64,000 nt of DNA, taken from the NCBI GenBank assembly GCA_964432205.1, contig CAYSMK010000028.1, positions 1-64,000 on the forward strand, read 5' to 3'. Positions 14,920-23,664 of this stretch are shown piece after piece (the stretch's first letter is position 1; each line of letters begins with the position of its first letter). Both the position numbers and the translations under genes were made by a program. The notes under the pieces are model-generated. The model was not told where the DNA came from. It was given only the letters and a program-made list of their open reading frames with translations, and made no database searches. This DNA comes from Geomobilibacter sp964432205. Its GTDB lineage: Bacteria; Desulfobacterota; Desulfuromonadia; Geobacterales; DSM-12255.

Positions 14920-15237
14920 ATGAAAAAGAACACGATCGCAGGAATTGCACTGGCATCAGGGATGCTTTTGGTCGGCGCTTTGACCGTGTCAGCAGCCGGT
15001 TCTTGCTGCGTTGATGGCAAATGTTCTGACGAGCCAACCGTCCAGCAGTTTACAAAGGAGACGGCAACCTTAACCAGCGCATTGAAAGCAAAGGATATCG
15101 AGATCCGACAACTGGCAGGCTATGACACCTACGATGTCCGCAAACAACAGGCACTCGAAGAGGAGATAAAAGAGATCAAAACCAGGATCAACGTTGTGGG
15201 ACAGAAGTACGACATTCCCGCCTGCTGCCGCAGTTAA
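14920..15237 (+). CDS. Exported Cys-rich helical protein, ZraP-like in context
   Basis: A 105-residue protein with a signal peptide (residues 1-26, ending VSAAG), a CCVDGKC motif just after cleavage, a central amphipathic helical region (about 45-95) and a terminal PACCRS. The helical part, with periodic Leu/Lys/Glu, recalls periplasmic metal-stress chaperones of the ZraP/CpxP/Spy group, but I see no clear LTxxQ motif. AAAGGAG precedes the ATG. The sigma-54 promoter upstream parallels zraP control by ZraR in enterobacteria. Function as a periplasmic metal buffer is inference. Confidence 0.72.
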   Translation: MKKNTIAGIALASGMLLVGALTVSAAGSCCVDGKCSDEPTVQQFTKETATLTSALKAKDIEIRQLAGYDTYDVRKQQALEEEIKEIKTRINVVGQKYDIPACCRS

Positions 15238-15259
15238 TCGATCCAAACTTTGTGTTATG

Positions 15260-15303
15260 GGCGTACCCCGGGGTCACCTCCTTGCCGTGGTACGCCATTT
15301 TTT
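15260..15303 (+). terminator. Intrinsic terminator after the Cys-rich protein gene
   Basis: GGCGTACC (15260-15267) pairs with GGTACGCC (15289-15296), followed by ATTTTTT. The loop is long (21 nt) but contains further pairing (CCCGGGG). It separates this gene from the small lipoprotein gene downstream. Confidence 0.6.
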
Positions 15304-15331
15304 CCACATCATTCAAATGGAAGGATACTCA

Positions 15332-15511
15332 ATGAAAGCAGCACTGTTTATTCTATTGTCCGGGCTCCTGCTCGCTTCCTCCGGTTGCGCAGTAATCGAT
15401 TTCCTTGATGGCAAGCACCTCCCCCCTGCTTCGGAATATGATCGTCCACCGTATAGAAGTCCCCAGTATGGAACAGGTTACGGTAGTTCAGGTGGCGGCC
15501 ATTCACACTGA
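15332..15511 (+). CDS. Small lipoprotein with Tyr/Pro/Gly/His-rich tail
   Basis: A 59-residue predicted lipoprotein: a hydrophobic signal with lipobox LASSGC (Cys21), then a short mature part rich in Pro, Tyr, Gly and Ser ending GGGHSH. AAGGA precedes the ATG. It lies beyond a terminator-like hairpin after the Cys-rich gene and converges with threonine aldolase. No family is recognised. The His-containing tail and the metal-gene neighbourhood hint at metal binding without proving it. Confidence 0.6.
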   Translation: MKAALFILLSGLLLASSGCAVIDFLDGKHLPPASEYDRPPYRSPQYGTGYGSSGGGHSH

Positions 15512-15527
15512 CCCCTGGTAGTCAAAC

Positions 15528-16574
15528 TCAATTCCCGCCGACAATTGCGGTGATATCTTCGGCGAGCAGGTGCACATCCTCTTCCCTGGTATCCCATGAG
15601 CACATGAACCGCGCCCCGCCCGTCCCGATGAAGCTGTAGAAATACCAGCCCCTCTTGTGCAGGGCATCTTTGACCTTGTCCGGCATGCTGACGAACACGG
15701 AATTTGCCTGACACGGAAACATGAGGCTGATGCCGGGAATCGCTTTCAGTCGGCCCTCCAGGGTCTTGGCGAGAGCGTTGGCATGGGTTGCGTGGCGCAA
15801 CCAGGCCCCATCTTCAAGAATCCCCACCCAGGGAGCGGAGAGAAAGCGCATCTTGGAGGCGAGCTGTCCGGCCTGCTTGCACCGGTAATCGAACTCCCGC
15901 GCCATTTCCCGATTGAAAAAGACCACCGCCTCACCCACGGCAAAGCCGTTCTTGGTGCCGCCGAAACAGAGCACGTCCACTCCTGCCTGCCAGGTGATCT
16001 CCTTTGGCGCGACCCCGAGCGATGCCACGGCATTGGCGAAACGCGCACCATCCATGTGGATTTTCAGGTGCAGCCGCTTTGCCACCTCACGCACGCTCTG
16101 CAGCTCTTCCACCGAAAAAACGGTCCCTACCTCTGTTGCCTGGGCCAGGCTGAGCACCTTCGGCTTGGGGTAATGGATATCGGTGCGGCGTTTGACCGTA
16201 TGCTCGACGGCCTCCAGGTCGACCTTCCCATCCTTGCCGGGCACCAGCAGGATCTTGGTTCCATTGGAAAAGAATTCTGCCGCACCGCATTCGTCGGTCT
16301 CCACGTGGGACAGCTCGTGGCAGATGATGCTGTGATACGACTGGCAGAGGGATGCCAGGGCCAGAGAGTTGGCGGCCGTGCCGTTGAACACGAAAAAGAC
16401 CTCGCAGTCGGTTTCGAAGAGCTCCCGTAGGCAGGCGCAGGCCCTGGCAGTCCATTCGTCGTTGCCGTACGACTGGGCATAGCCCTGGTTGGCCTGTGCC
16501 ATTGCTGCCCACGCCTCTGGGCAGACACCGGCGTAATTGTCGCTGGCAAACTGGTTTTTTTCTTTCGGGTCCAT
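15528..16574 (-). CDS. ltaE: Low-specificity L-threonine aldolase
   Basis: A 348-residue fold-type I PLP enzyme that cleaves threonine or allo-threonine to glycine and acetaldehyde. The PLP lysine is Lys208 in CFGGTKNG, and the cofactor-binding Asp lies in HMDGARFANA (172-181). FVFNGTAANSLAL is the phosphate-binding region. The start at 16574 has AAAGGA upstream; the longer frame adds no family sequence. It converges with the small lipoprotein gene and has no evident operon partner. Confidence 0.9.
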   Translation of the reverse strand: MDPKEKNQFASDNYAGVCPEAWAAMAQANQGYAQSYGNDEWTARACACLRELFETDCEVFFVFNGTAANSLALASLCQSYHSIICHELSHVETDECGAAEFFSNGTKILLVPGKDGKVDLEAVEHTVKRRTDIHYPKPKVLSLAQATEVGTVFSVEELQSVREVAKRLHLKIHMDGARFANAVASLGVAPKEITWQAGVDVLCFGGTKNGFAVGEAVVFFNREMAREFDYRCKQAGQLASKMRFLSAPWVGILEDGAWLRHATHANALAKTLEGRLKAIPGISLMFPCQANSVFVSMPDKVKDALHKRGWYFYSFIGTGGARFMCSWDTREEDVHLLAEDITAIVGGN

Positions 16575-16818
16575 GGTTGATATCCTTTCCCTGGAAAGGT
16601 GCTGGAGGGGAGTGCATCGGTGCGGACGGACAATCATAGTGAACTATTTTTGCGGTCAAATGCAACCACGAGCTTATCCCTGCGGAAACAGTGCCGGTTT
16701 ATGCCGTCCGTACCAGTCGGTTGAACCTCTGCAAAACTACTGTGATCGAACAGAAAATATGTTGAAAAGCTACAATTAATTGATAAGCTTCAGGCAATTT
16801 TCCGACAGGAGGTTTACG

Positions 16819-17997
16819 ATGACCATGAGAAAGATGGCTGCCCTGCTGCTTGTGGGGATGCTGGCTGCCGGCAGCTTCGGCTGCAAGAAGAAGGATGCGG
16901 GCGAGGCTCCGAAGGCTGCGGCGGGCGACACCGTCAAGATCGGCTTTCTTGGCGCCTTGACCGGCGACGTGGCCATGTTCGGCAAGCCGACCCTGGAGGG
17001 GATGAAGATGGCTGCGGAGGAGTTGAACGCAGCCGGCGGCATCCTCGGCAAGAAGATAGAGATCGTGGAGGCCGACAACCGGGGAGACAAGCAGGAAGGC
17101 GCCTCGGTCACCCAGAAGCTTATCAGTCGCGACAACGTGATTGCCATCGTCGGTGACCCGACCACCGGCATCACCAAGGTTGCTGCACCCATTGCCCAGA
17201 AGGCCCAGGTGGTGCTCCTGTCCGCCGGCGCCACCGGACCGGGCGTCGTGGAGAACGGCGACTTCATCTTCCGTGACACCCTGCTGGACAGTGTTGCCAT
17301 CCCCGCCTGCATCGACTTCTTTGCCAAGGATCTGGGGTATAAGAAGGTGGCGGTCATCACCTCCGACAACAACGACTACAGCGTCGGTCTGTCCCAGACC
17401 TTCCGCGACGCGGCCAAAGGCAAGGGGATCGAGATCGTTGCCGACGAAAAGGTCAAGGACGGCGACAAGGACTTCAGCGCCCAGATCACCAATATCAAGG
17501 CCAAGAAGCCGGATGTCATCTTCTTCTCAGGTTACTACACCGAGGCGGCGCTGATCATGAAGGAGGCCCGCAAGCAGGGTCTCAAGGCCAAGATGTTCGG
17601 CGGCGACGGCCTCTTCTCGCCGAAGCTGATCGAACTGGGCGGCGATGCGGTGGAAGGGACCATGTCGGCCCTCGGTTTCTCCCCGGAGCAGGCCTCGCCG
17701 GTGACGGCAAAGTTCGTCGAGTCGTTCAAGAAGAAGTTCAACGGCGCCGAGCCCGGACTCTTCGATGCCCAGGGGTATGATGCCATCGTGCTCCTGGCTG
17801 ATGCCATGAAGCGCGCCAACAGCGTCGATCCTAAGGTCTTCAAGGATGCACTGGCCCAGACCAAGAAGTTCGAGGGGGTCTCCGGCACCATCAGCATGCA
17901 GGCGAACCGGGAACCGATCAAATCCCCGCTCGCCCTGCTGGAAGTGAAAGGCGGGAAGTTCGTTCTGAAAGCCAAGGTTCCGGTCAAGATGGACTGA
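16819..17997 (+). CDS. livK: Branched-chain amino acid ABC transporter, substrate-binding lipoprotein
   Basis: A 392-residue periplasmic-binding protein of the Leu/Ile/Val type. A lipoprotein signal ends at LAAGSFGC (Cys22), and the mature part begins VKIGFLGALTGDVAMFG, typical of the family. Two type I binding lobes follow. AGGAGG lies 6 nt before the ATG. It leads the liv cluster; a strong terminator after it separates it from livHMGF, which allows binding protein to be made in excess. Confidence 0.93.
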   Translation: MTMRKMAALLLVGMLAAGSFGCKKKDAGEAPKAAAGDTVKIGFLGALTGDVAMFGKPTLEGMKMAAEELNAAGGILGKKIEIVEADNRGDKQEGASVTQKLISRDNVIAIVGDPTTGITKVAAPIAQKAQVVLLSAGATGPGVVENGDFIFRDTLLDSVAIPACIDFFAKDLGYKKVAVITSDNNDYSVGLSQTFRDAAKGKGIEIVADEKVKDGDKDFSAQITNIKAKKPDVIFFSGYYTEAALIMKEARKQGLKAKMFGGDGLFSPKLIELGGDAVEGTMSALGFSPEQASPVTAKFVESFKKKFNGAEPGLFDAQGYDAIVLLADAMKRANSVDPKVFKDALAQTKKFEGVSGTISMQANREPIKSPLALLEVKGGKFVLKAKVPVKMD

Positions 17998-18017
17998 TCA
18001 TCAGCACACACCTGGCG

Positions 18018-18051
18018 AAAGGCCCGGCGGGAATACCTGCCGGGCCTTTTT
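18018..18051 (+). terminator. Intrinsic terminator after livK
   Basis: AAAGGCCCGGCGGG pairs with CCTGCCGGGCCTTTTT around a short AATA loop, with the T-run directly after the stem. It lies 21 nt after the livK stop. Confidence 0.9.
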
Positions 18052-18216
18052 GGATTATGTATTAACTGTACGGAATGAATGGCTTTTCATGATTGGTATA
18101 GCCAATTTTAAAGCTATTGCTTGCCGTACTGCTTCATGGTATACAGGCGCAGTTTTAGATTGTTGAAGTCGTTGGTCTGACATCTTTCACATTCGCACTG
18201 GAGCAAAGGACACCAC

Positions 18217-19092
18217 ATGTTCTTCCAGCAACTCATCAACGGCATTGCCCTCGGCAGCACCTATGCCCTGATCGCGCTCGGGTACACCATGGTCTATGGG
18301 ATCATCACCCTGATCAACTTCGCCCATGGCGAGATCTACATGGTCGGTGCCTTTGTCGGGCTGCTCATGGTTGCCATCTTCAAGCTCAACATCTTTGTCG
18401 CCATGATTCTGGCCATGGTAACCTGCATGGCGCTCGGGGTGGTGATCGAACTGATCGCCTATCGACCGCTGCGCAAGTCTTCCCGGCTGTCGGCGCTCAT
18501 CTCCGCCATCGGGGTCTCCATCTTCCTCTCCACCCTGGCCCAGATGATCTTCGGTGCCGATGCCAAGGGGTTTCCGGAAAAGGCCTTTCCGGTGAACCAG
18601 ATCCATATCGGCGACGCCGACATCTCCACCCTGCAGCTTCTGATCATCGGCGTTGCCGCCTGTCTCATGATCGCCCTTGAGTTCATCGTCCAGAAGACCA
18701 AGATCGGCAAGGCGATGCGGGCGACCTCGGAGGACTACAATACCGCTGCCCTCATGGGGATCAACGTCAATATGGTCATTTCCTTCACCTTTGCCCTCGG
18801 TTCCGCACTGGCGGCAGCCGGTGGCGTACTGGTGGGGCTCCTTTTCAACGCCGTTTCCTTCAACATGGGGCTGATGGCCGGCCTGAAGGCTTTTGCCGCC
18901 GCCGTGCTCGGCGGGATCGGCTCCATTCCCGGTGCCATGCTGGGAGGTCTTTTGCTGGGAGTTACCGAGGTGCTCGGGGTGGCTGCCGGCTACTCGTCCT
19001 ATCGTGACGCCATCGCCTTCGCCATCCTGGTGCTGGTCCTGCTGGTCCGGCCGACCGGCCTCCTTGGGCGGAAGATTCAGAAAAAGGTTTAA
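18217..19092 (+). CDS. livH: Branched-chain amino acid ABC transporter permease LivH
   Basis: A 291-residue inner-membrane permease with about eight helices. It opens with FFQQLINGIALGSTYALIAL and contains GYTMVYGIITLINFAHGE, characteristic of LivH. The coupling region MRATSEDYNTAALMGIN faces the ATPases. It is followed by livM, livG and livF on the same strand. The 165 bp between livK's terminator and this gene may carry a separate promoter, but I could not assign one. Confidence 0.94.
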   Translation: MFFQQLINGIALGSTYALIALGYTMVYGIITLINFAHGEIYMVGAFVGLLMVAIFKLNIFVAMILAMVTCMALGVVIELIAYRPLRKSSRLSALISAIGVSIFLSTLAQMIFGADAKGFPEKAFPVNQIHIGDADISTLQLLIIGVAACLMIALEFIVQKTKIGKAMRATSEDYNTAALMGINVNMVISFTFALGSALAAAGGVLVGLLFNAVSFNMGLMAGLKAFAAAVLGGIGSIPGAMLGGLLLGVTEVLGVAAGYSSYRDAIAFAILVLVLLVRPTGLLGRKIQKKV

Positions 19093-19188
19093 AAAGCGAG
19101 GCTCAGGGCTCAGGGCTCGGGGGAGCTAACTCCCGACAAAAAATTAGTCTTGAACTTGCCGGTTCCTGGTCACGGATTTGAGGTTTTT

Positions 19189-20118
19189 ATGGGTGAGGCA
19201 TTACAGTCGCTGCTGGGTAACATCAACCCCTACATCCTGCAGATCATCGTCAATATCGGCATCGGCATCGTCCTGGCGCTGGGGTTGAATGTCATCACCG
19301 GGCTCACCGGTCAGCTTTCGCTCGGGCATGCCGCCTTCATGAGCATCGGTGCCTTCACCAGCGCCCTGTTCACCCTCAGGCTCGGTTTGCCGTTCAGTGT
19401 GAACCTCCTGCTGACCGGTCTGGTGACCGCCGCCATCGGGGCGCTCATCGGTTTTCCGATCCTGCGGTTGACCGGGGATTATCTGGCCATCTGCACCCTC
19501 GGTTTTGCCGAGATTGTGAAGGTTGCGTTCCTGAACCTGGATATTACGAACAAGGCCCTGGGTCTCTCGGTGCCGGCCCCGAAAACGGCCATTCCGATGC
19601 CGATTGTGGTCTGGGTCGTGGTGGTGCTGGCCATCGTGCTGGTTTCGTTCATCCAGAATTCACGTTTCGGCAGGGCACTGAAGGCGATCCGCGGCGACGA
19701 GATCGCGGCCGAGGCGATGGGGATCAACGTGGCGAGGTACAAGGTCCAGTCCTTTGCCGTCGGCACCTTCCTGGCAGGTGTCGGTGGCGGCCTGTACGCC
19801 CATTTCATCAGCTACATCAACCCTTCCGACTTCGGCTTTCTCAAGTCCATCGACATCCTCAGCATGATCGTCCTCGGCGGTCTGGGGAGCATCCCGGGCA
19901 GCGTGATCGGGGCCGCGGTCCTTTCGGCGGCGCCGGAGTTCCTTCGCTTCATGGCCAAGTATCGGATGCTGGTGTACGGCGGCCTGCTGGTGTTCATGAT
20001 GATCTTCCGTCCCAACGGCCTCCTGGGCGGGGTCAATTTTACCGATCTGGTCCTCAGGGCCATCGGGCGCAAGCCGCACCTGCAGGAAGTGATCGACGAC
20101 AAGGCGGAGAACAGATAA
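19189..20118 (+). CDS. livM: Branched-chain amino acid ABC transporter permease LivM
   Basis: A 309-residue permease with LivM features: LALGLNVITGLTGQLSLGHA near the start and RFGRALKAIRGDEIAAEAMG as the coupling helix. The ATG at 19189 is preferred over a TTG at 19150, which has no ribosome site. The livH-livM gap holds a short direct repeat (GGCTCAGGGCTCAGGGCTC) and a small hairpin. The downstream ATPase gene begins 7 nt after the stop. Confidence 0.93.
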   Translation: MGEALQSLLGNINPYILQIIVNIGIGIVLALGLNVITGLTGQLSLGHAAFMSIGAFTSALFTLRLGLPFSVNLLLTGLVTAAIGALIGFPILRLTGDYLAICTLGFAEIVKVAFLNLDITNKALGLSVPAPKTAIPMPIVVWVVVVLAIVLVSFIQNSRFGRALKAIRGDEIAAEAMGINVARYKVQSFAVGTFLAGVGGGLYAHFISYINPSDFGFLKSIDILSMIVLGGLGSIPGSVIGAAVLSAAPEFLRFMAKYRMLVYGGLLVFMMIFRPNGLLGGVNFTDLVLRAIGRKPHLQEVIDDKAENR

Positions 20119-20125
20119 TAAGACC

Positions 20126-20890
20126 ATGGCACTACTCAGACTCGATAATGTGACGATCCGTTTCGGCGGCCTGACCGCTGTCGACGGGGTGAACCTGACC
20201 GTGGAGAAAGGGACCATCCAGGCCCTGATCGGTCCCAACGGTGCGGGCAAGAGCACCATGTTCAACCTGATCACCGGTATCTACAAGCCGACGTCCGGCA
20301 CCATCAGTTTCAACGAGCGCCCGATCGCCGGAATGCCGACCTACCGCATCGCCTCGGCCGGCATCGGCCGGACCTTCCAGAACATCCGCCTCTTCACCGA
20401 TCTTTCCGTGTTGGACAACGTCCTGATCGGTGCCCACATCCGTGGCACGTGGGACCTGACCGGGGCGATCATGAAGTTTGCCCCCTGGGTGAAACGGGAA
20501 GAGGGGGAGTTGATGGCGTGGGCCTCCGACTGCCTGCGGATGGTGGACCTCTCGTACAAGTCGTTCGAACTTGCCGGGAACCTGCCGTACGGGGAGCAGC
20601 GCCGCCTGGAGATCGCCCGGGCGCTGGCACTGAAGCCTGACCTGATCCTGCTTGACGAACCGGCTGCCGGGATGAACCCGCAGGAAAAGCTGGTCCTGAT
20701 GGAGATGGTGCAGCGGATCAGGGCCACCGGCATCACCGTGTTCCTGGTGGAGCACGACATGAAGTTCGTCATGGGGCTTTCGGACCGGATCGCGGTCCTG
20801 GATTACGGGGTCAAGATCGCCGATGGCACCCCTGATGCCATCCGTCAGGACCCGAAAGTGATCGAGGCATATCTGGGCAAGGCGCATTAA
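20126..20890 (+). CDS. livG: Branched-chain amino acid ABC transporter ATPase LivG
   Basis: A 254-residue ATPase with Walker A GPNGAGKST, Q-loop RTFQNIRLF, a LivG-type signature LPYGEQRRLEIARA and Walker B LILLDEPAAGMNP. The GEQRRLEIAR form separates LivG from LivF. The C-terminal segment IEAYLG is also typical. It pairs with LivF to power LivHM. Confidence 0.95.
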   Translation: MALLRLDNVTIRFGGLTAVDGVNLTVEKGTIQALIGPNGAGKSTMFNLITGIYKPTSGTISFNERPIAGMPTYRIASAGIGRTFQNIRLFTDLSVLDNVLIGAHIRGTWDLTGAIMKFAPWVKREEGELMAWASDCLRMVDLSYKSFELAGNLPYGEQRRLEIARALALKPDLILLDEPAAGMNPQEKLVLMEMVQRIRATGITVFLVEHDMKFVMGLSDRIAVLDYGVKIADGTPDAIRQDPKVIEAYLGKAH

Positions 20891-20903
20891 GCAGGGAGTT
20901 TTC

Positions 20904-21608
20904 ATGCTCGTCGTAGAACATCTGTTCGTGAACTATAACGCCATCAAGGCGTTGAAAGATCTCTCCTGCCGGGTCGAGCAGGGGGAGATCGTGGCCCTCA
21001 TCGGTGCCAACGGCGCCGGCAAGACCACGACCCTCAACGCCATCTCCGGGATCGTGCCGGCCCTGAGTGGAACGATCCGTTTTCTCGGCGATGAGATCAC
21101 CGGCATCCCCCCCCACGAAATCGTCAAGCGGGGCATATCCCAGGTGCCGGAAGGGCGGCGGGTCTTTGCCAACATGACGGTCCTGGAGAACCTGGAGATG
21201 GGTGCCTACATCCGTTCCGACAAGAGGGCCATCGCCGAGGAAATCGCGCAGGTCTTCCAGCGCTTCCCCCGGCTCTTTGAGCGGAAAAAGCAGCTGGCCA
21301 AGACCCTGTCCGGCGGTGAACAGCAGATGCTGGCCATGGGGCGGGCGCTCATGTCCAAGCCCAGGCTGATGCTCCTGGACGAGCCCTCCATGGGGCTCGC
21401 ACCGATGCTGGTGGAAAAGATCTTCGAGATCATCCAGGAGATCAACAAGACCGGCACCACGATCATGCTGGTGGAACAGAATGCCAACATGGCCCTGTCC
21501 ATCGCCAGCCGGGCCTATGTCCTGGAAACCGGCGAAGTGGTCCTCTCCGGCAGGGCGAAGGAACTGGCCGAAAACCCGGAAGTGCGCAAGGCGTATCTCG
21601 GGGAATAG
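20904..21608 (+). CDS. livF: Branched-chain amino acid ABC transporter ATPase LivF
   Basis: A 234-residue ATPase with Walker A GANGAGKTT, the LivF-type SQVPEGRRVFANMTVLENL, signature LSGGEQQMLAMGRALM and Walker B LMLLDEPSMGLAP. It starts 13 nt after livG and completes the livKHMGF set. A pair of palindromic hairpins follows its stop. Confidence 0.95.
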   Translation: MLVVEHLFVNYNAIKALKDLSCRVEQGEIVALIGANGAGKTTTLNAISGIVPALSGTIRFLGDEITGIPPHEIVKRGISQVPEGRRVFANMTVLENLEMGAYIRSDKRAIAEEIAQVFQRFPRLFERKKQLAKTLSGGEQQMLAMGRALMSKPRLMLLDEPSMGLAPMLVEKIFEIIQEINKTGTTIMLVEQNANMALSIASRAYVLETGEVVLSGRAKELAENPEVRKAYLGE

Positions 21609-21656
21609 TTTACAAGACGGTGACTATTCAGCATCCATGGCCATAACTCCCCCTCA

Positions 21657-21718
21657 CCCCCTCTTAACTTAAGAGGGGGGATGAAATCGTTCTCTCCTCC
21701 CCTTAAGTTAAGGGGAGG
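21657..21718. repeat. Two tandem REP-like palindromes
   Basis: The first has arms CCCCCTCTTAA (21657-21667) and TTAAGAGGGGG (21669-21679) around a single base. The second has arms CCTCCCCTTAA (21696-21706) and TTAAGGGGAGG (21708-21718), also around one base. A shorter relative of the first lies at 56419-56441. The arms are perfect, suggesting a mobile or selected intergenic repeat. They may also act as a terminator after livF. Confidence 0.8.
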
Positions 21719-21748
21719 TCGGGAGGGGTTAAGAAGGGCAACAATCCC

Positions 21749-22630
21749 ATGTCCGACAAACCGATCGTAAACCCCTACCTGGCGGTGCTGGGAGGGGTTT
21801 TTGCCGTTTCATTCTCGGCGCTCTTCGTCCGGCTCGCTACCGCGCCGGCCATGATCATTGCCACCTACCGGCTCCTCTTCACCTTTCTCATCCTGGCGCC
21901 GTTTACCCTGCTTCGGCACCGGAGCGACCTGCGGGCGCTGACTGGTCGGGAACGGGGCCTGGCAATGGTCAGCGGCCTCTGCCTGGCCCTCCATTTCGTC
22001 ACCTGGTTCACCTCGCTGCGCTATACCAGCATTGCCAGTTCGGTGGTGCTGGTCACCATCCAGCCCGTGTTCGTGGTCCTCGGCTCCTGGGTCTTCTTCC
22101 GGGAGCGAGTTGGCCGTATGGCCATGCTGGGAGGGGCACTCGCCCTGACCGGCAGTATCATCATCGGCGCCGGCGACTTCCAACTGGGCGGGAATGCCTT
22201 CTGGGGGGACCTCCTGGCCCTGGTGGCTGCTGTCATGGTCTCGGGCTATCTCCTGATCGGCCGGCGGCTCAGGAGCGGCGTCAGCCTGCCTGCCTACACC
22301 TTTGTCACCTACGGCAGCAGCTCGCTGGTGCTCGTGCTGGCAAGCCTGGCGAGCCGGACGCCGTTCCATCCCTATCCGGCGACTGACTGGCTCCTGTTTC
22401 TCGGCCTGGCAGTGGTCTGCACCATCCTGGGGCACACGGTCTTCAACTGGGTCCTGCGTTATGTCCAGGCGTCGGTGATTGCGGTCAGCGTCCTGGGCGA
22501 GCCGCTGGGGGCGATCGTCTGGGCCTCGATCTTCCTGAAGGAGTACCCCACCACGAGGCAGGCGGTCGGCGCAGCCTTCATCTTCGGCGGGCTGTACCTT
22601 TTCACCCGGGTTACGGCACGAAACGGGTGA
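21749..22630 (+). CDS. EamA-family (DMT) transporter
   Basis: A 293-residue membrane protein with ten predicted helices in two EamA repeats (about 8-145 and 155-290). Glu in VLGEPLGAIVWA and the C-terminal GAAFIFGGLYLF are typical of drug/metabolite transporters. The substrate cannot be told from sequence; amino-acid or metabolite export is common in the family. It is followed 38 nt later by rarD-like, another member of the superfamily. Confidence 0.88.
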   Translation: MSDKPIVNPYLAVLGGVFAVSFSALFVRLATAPAMIIATYRLLFTFLILAPFTLLRHRSDLRALTGRERGLAMVSGLCLALHFVTWFTSLRYTSIASSVVLVTIQPVFVVLGSWVFFRERVGRMAMLGGALALTGSIIIGAGDFQLGGNAFWGDLLALVAAVMVSGYLLIGRRLRSGVSLPAYTFVTYGSSSLVLVLASLASRTPFHPYPATDWLLFLGLAVVCTILGHTVFNWVLRYVQASVIAVSVLGEPLGAIVWASIFLKEYPTTRQAVGAAFIFGGLYLFTRVTARNG

Positions 22631-22668
22631 ACATAGGCAAGATTTTGGGTTGACGGAGGGGTGGCAAA

Positions 22669-23586
22669 TTGGACAAGCAGAACGCTGCCAACCGGGCTGC
22701 CACAACGGGATTGCTCCATGGACTGCTGGCCTATCTGGTCTGGGGGGGCTTCCCGGTCTATTTCAAGGCCGTGGAAACCGTCCCGCCTCTGCAGGTGGTT
22801 TCCCACCGGATCGTCTGGTCTCTTGCCTTTCTCCTCGTACTGATCGGTAGCAAAGGGAAGTGGCGGGAGATCGGCGCAACCCTGTGCGACCGCCGGGCGA
22901 TGCTGATCCTTGTGACCACCGCCGTCCTGATCGCCACCAACTGGCTCGTATTCATCGTTGCCGTGGGGCACGGCCAGATCCTCCAGTCCAGCCTCGGCTA
23001 TTTCATCACCCCCTTCGTGAGTGTCCTCCTCGGGGTCACGTTCCTGAAGGAACGGCTCAGACGCCTGCAGTTGGTGAGCCTCCTCCTGGCGGTTGCCGGC
23101 GTACTGTTCCTGACAATGCAGTACGGCCGCATCCCCTGGGTCGCCCTGACCCTGGCGCTGACGTTCGGCTCCTACGGCCTGCTGCGCAAGGTGGTTTCGG
23201 TCGACTCTCTCATCGGACTGACCGTGGAGACCATCCTGCTCTTTCCGCTGGCGGCCGGCTACCTGCTGTATGCCGAGCGGGCCGGCACCGGCGCCTTCCT
23301 GCACGGCCCGCTGTCTATCGATCTCCTGTTGCTGGCCGTCGGGGTCGTGACGGCCGTGCCGCTCCTGCTCTTCGCCTCGGCTGCACGACGCCTGCGTCTC
23401 GCCACCATCGGCTTCCTCCAGTACCTCACCCCGACCCTCCACTTCCTGCTGGCAGTCATCGTCTACGACGAGCCGTTCTCAACCGCCAGGCTGGTCAGCT
23501 TCCTGTGCATCTGGACCGGACTGGCCTGCTATTCCTGGGACGCATACCGATCCCTGGCCGTTTCCGGGTATTTCCAGAAAAAATAG
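22669..23586 (+). CDS. rarD: RarD-type EamA transporter
   Basis: A 305-residue DMT-superfamily protein with the RarD hallmarks GLLHGLLAYLVWGGFPVYFK near the N-terminus and LQYLTPTLHFLLAV near the C-terminus, and ten predicted helices. The start is TTG at 22669, 5 nt after a GGAGGGG site. RarD is annotated as a chloramphenicol-sensitive or permease-like protein; the physiological substrate is unknown. Confidence 0.9.
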   Translation: MDKQNAANRAATTGLLHGLLAYLVWGGFPVYFKAVETVPPLQVVSHRIVWSLAFLLVLIGSKGKWREIGATLCDRRAMLILVTTAVLIATNWLVFIVAVGHGQILQSSLGYFITPFVSVLLGVTFLKERLRRLQLVSLLLAVAGVLFLTMQYGRIPWVALTLALTFGSYGLLRKVVSVDSLIGLTVETILLFPLAAGYLLYAERAGTGAFLHGPLSIDLLLLAVGVVTAVPLLLFASAARRLRLATIGFLQYLTPTLHFLLAVIVYDEPFSTARLVSFLCIWTGLACYSWDAYRSLAVSGYFQKK

Positions 23587-23664
23587 CGCCGCTCCTGTTG
23601 ACATGGCTGATGGGGTTATACAATGAGATACACCATTGGCCTATTCGCACACAAGGAGTCGACC

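Noticed and set aside
19093..19188. TTG start at 19150 for livM
   Set aside because: No ribosome site and 13 extra residues not typical of LivM; the ATG at 19189 fits better.
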